In this document: positions 63,526 to 64,000 of the stretch, one piece after another
Numbering within the stretch: the first letter of the stretch is position 1
How the letters are laid out: every line of letters starts with the position of its first letter
DNA from: VXYL01 sp965243095
Lineage (GTDB): Bacteria > Pseudomonadota > Gammaproteobacteria > Pseudomonadales > Azotimanducaceae
DNA length: 64,000 bases
Assembly: GCA_965243095.1 (NCBI GenBank)
Contig: OZ251530.1
Location: forward strand, 4,216,001 to 4,280,000
Direction of reading: 5' to 3'
Notes under the pieces: model-generated
What the model saw: only the letters and a program-made list of their open reading frames with translations
Database searches by the model: none
What the model was told of the DNA's origin: nothing
Position numbers and translations under genes: made by a program

Positions 63526-64000
63526 GTGACGAACGAACGCATCGCCACCGACAGCCCGCTCGACCCAACGCAGCGCGGCATCTTCAACGTGCTGTTGGAA
63601 ATGATCGTGCCGGCCAGCGCCGACGGGAGCAAACCCAGCGCCGCCGAGGTGGACGTGCTGGGCTACATAGTGGAGCGCGAGGCCGATTCGCTCCCGACGC
63701 TGCGCGAAGAACTGGACGCCTTGGCCGCCCGCGCAAAAGCGCAGACCGGCCGCCCCTTCCTCGACCTGACCCCGGCCGAGCAACAGCGCGTGGTGGCCGA
63801 CGCCCGCGCCGCCGCGCCGGAGTTCCTACGCGGCCTAGCCTTGCACACCGTCACCAGCTACTACCAAGACGACCGCGTGCTCGAAGCCTTGGGCATGGAA
63901 GCGCGGCCGCCGTTCCCGCAAGGCTACGAGGTGCGCGAAGGCGATCTCTCGCTACTCGATCCGGTACGACAGCGCGAACCGTTCTACCGTGACACGCCGG
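63526..64000 (+). CDS. gluconate 2-dehydrogenase subunit 3-like protein (3' end outside window)
   Basis: The visible 158 codons begin with GTG 63526: LDPTQRGIFNVLLEMIVPAS, AAEVDVLGYIVEREADSL, and TVTSYYQDDRVLEALGME. These fit the small subunit family that accompanies GMC dehydrogenases. It lies 9 bp after the oxidoreductase gene and probably forms a complex with it. The window ends before a stop codon, likely close to the true end. Confidence 0.8.
   Translation, partial: MTNERIATDSPLDPTQRGIFNVLLEMIVPASADGSKPSAAEVDVLGYIVEREADSLPTLREELDALAARAKAQTGRPFLDLTPAEQQRVVADARAAAPEFLRGLALHTVTSYYQDDRVLEALGMEARPPFPQGYEVREGDLSLLDPVRQREPFYRDTP

Overview
The window is high-GC bacterial DNA, dense with genes that are often coupled by ATGA, GTGA or TTGA stop/start overlaps. 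A homodimeric-type pyruvate dehydrogenase E1 (aceE), a cbb3 oxidase operon (ccoNOQP), modABC, two sets of TRAP permease genes and tRNAs with encoded CCA suggest a proteobacterium, most likely a gammaproteobacterium. The many restriction-modification and toxin-antitoxin genes, the PhyH dioxygenase and the sulfatase recall marine or sponge-associated lineages. That placement is inference, because there is no rRNA or marker gene to settle it.

Layout. 1-1978: NatAB-like ABC exporter (minus strand). 2071-10610: type I R-M operon hsdM-abiEi-abiEii-hsdS-hsdR; the R subunit carries an extra C-terminal Schlafen/AlbA_2-like domain. 10714-12162: a DUF429-like protein that seems to have lost its acidic residues. 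12286-17021: a scarred stretch with an ATPase remnant, an IS1380-family insertion sequence with a TAGA target duplication, a small membrane-protein operon, a second ATPase remnant and a MITE. 17022-20787: Yip1-like protein and ccoNOQP. 21005-22455: broken AAA_14/DUF4143 ATPase. 22545-24778: osmoprotectant ABC importer. 24808-27096: two DUF1538 membrane proteins, a P-II-like protein and a CBS protein.

27093-38878 is a second defence island. A deleted beta-lactamase-family gene is followed by hsdM, vapC, three tandem phd-type antitoxin genes, a solitary HigA-like gene interrupted near its end by a MITE, an HNH-APAZ protein with a short prokaryotic Argonaute, then hsdS and an EcoEI-like hsdR. 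The HNH-APAZ/pAgo pair (31715-34480) is the most notable system in the window. It is probably a guide-directed immune system in which a catalytically dead Argonaute senses foreign nucleic acid and unleashes the HNH nuclease of its partner.

38911-39339 holds a deletion derivative of the DUF4143 ATPase locus. Metabolic genes follow: sulfatase and PhyH dioxygenase, TRAP QM permease, aceE, modABC, tRNA-Lys, tRNA-Pro, a large SGNH-like protein with repeated C-terminal modules, 3-methyladenine glycosylase, four-carbon acid sugar kinase, epoxide hydrolase and enoyl-CoA hydratase. 55769-58568 is a third DNA-modification locus: a Dam-type methylase convergent with phd-vapC and a frameshifted cytosine-5 methylase. 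The window ends with a TRAP PQM transporter, a GMC oxidoreductase and its probable gluconate-dehydrogenase-subunit-3-like partner, which runs off the edge.

A recurring theme is that a toxin-antitoxin pair shares an operon with a DNA methyltransferase at each of three separate modification loci. Small repeats (three MITE-like palindromes, a repeated leader, gene fragments) record repeated rearrangement around these islands.
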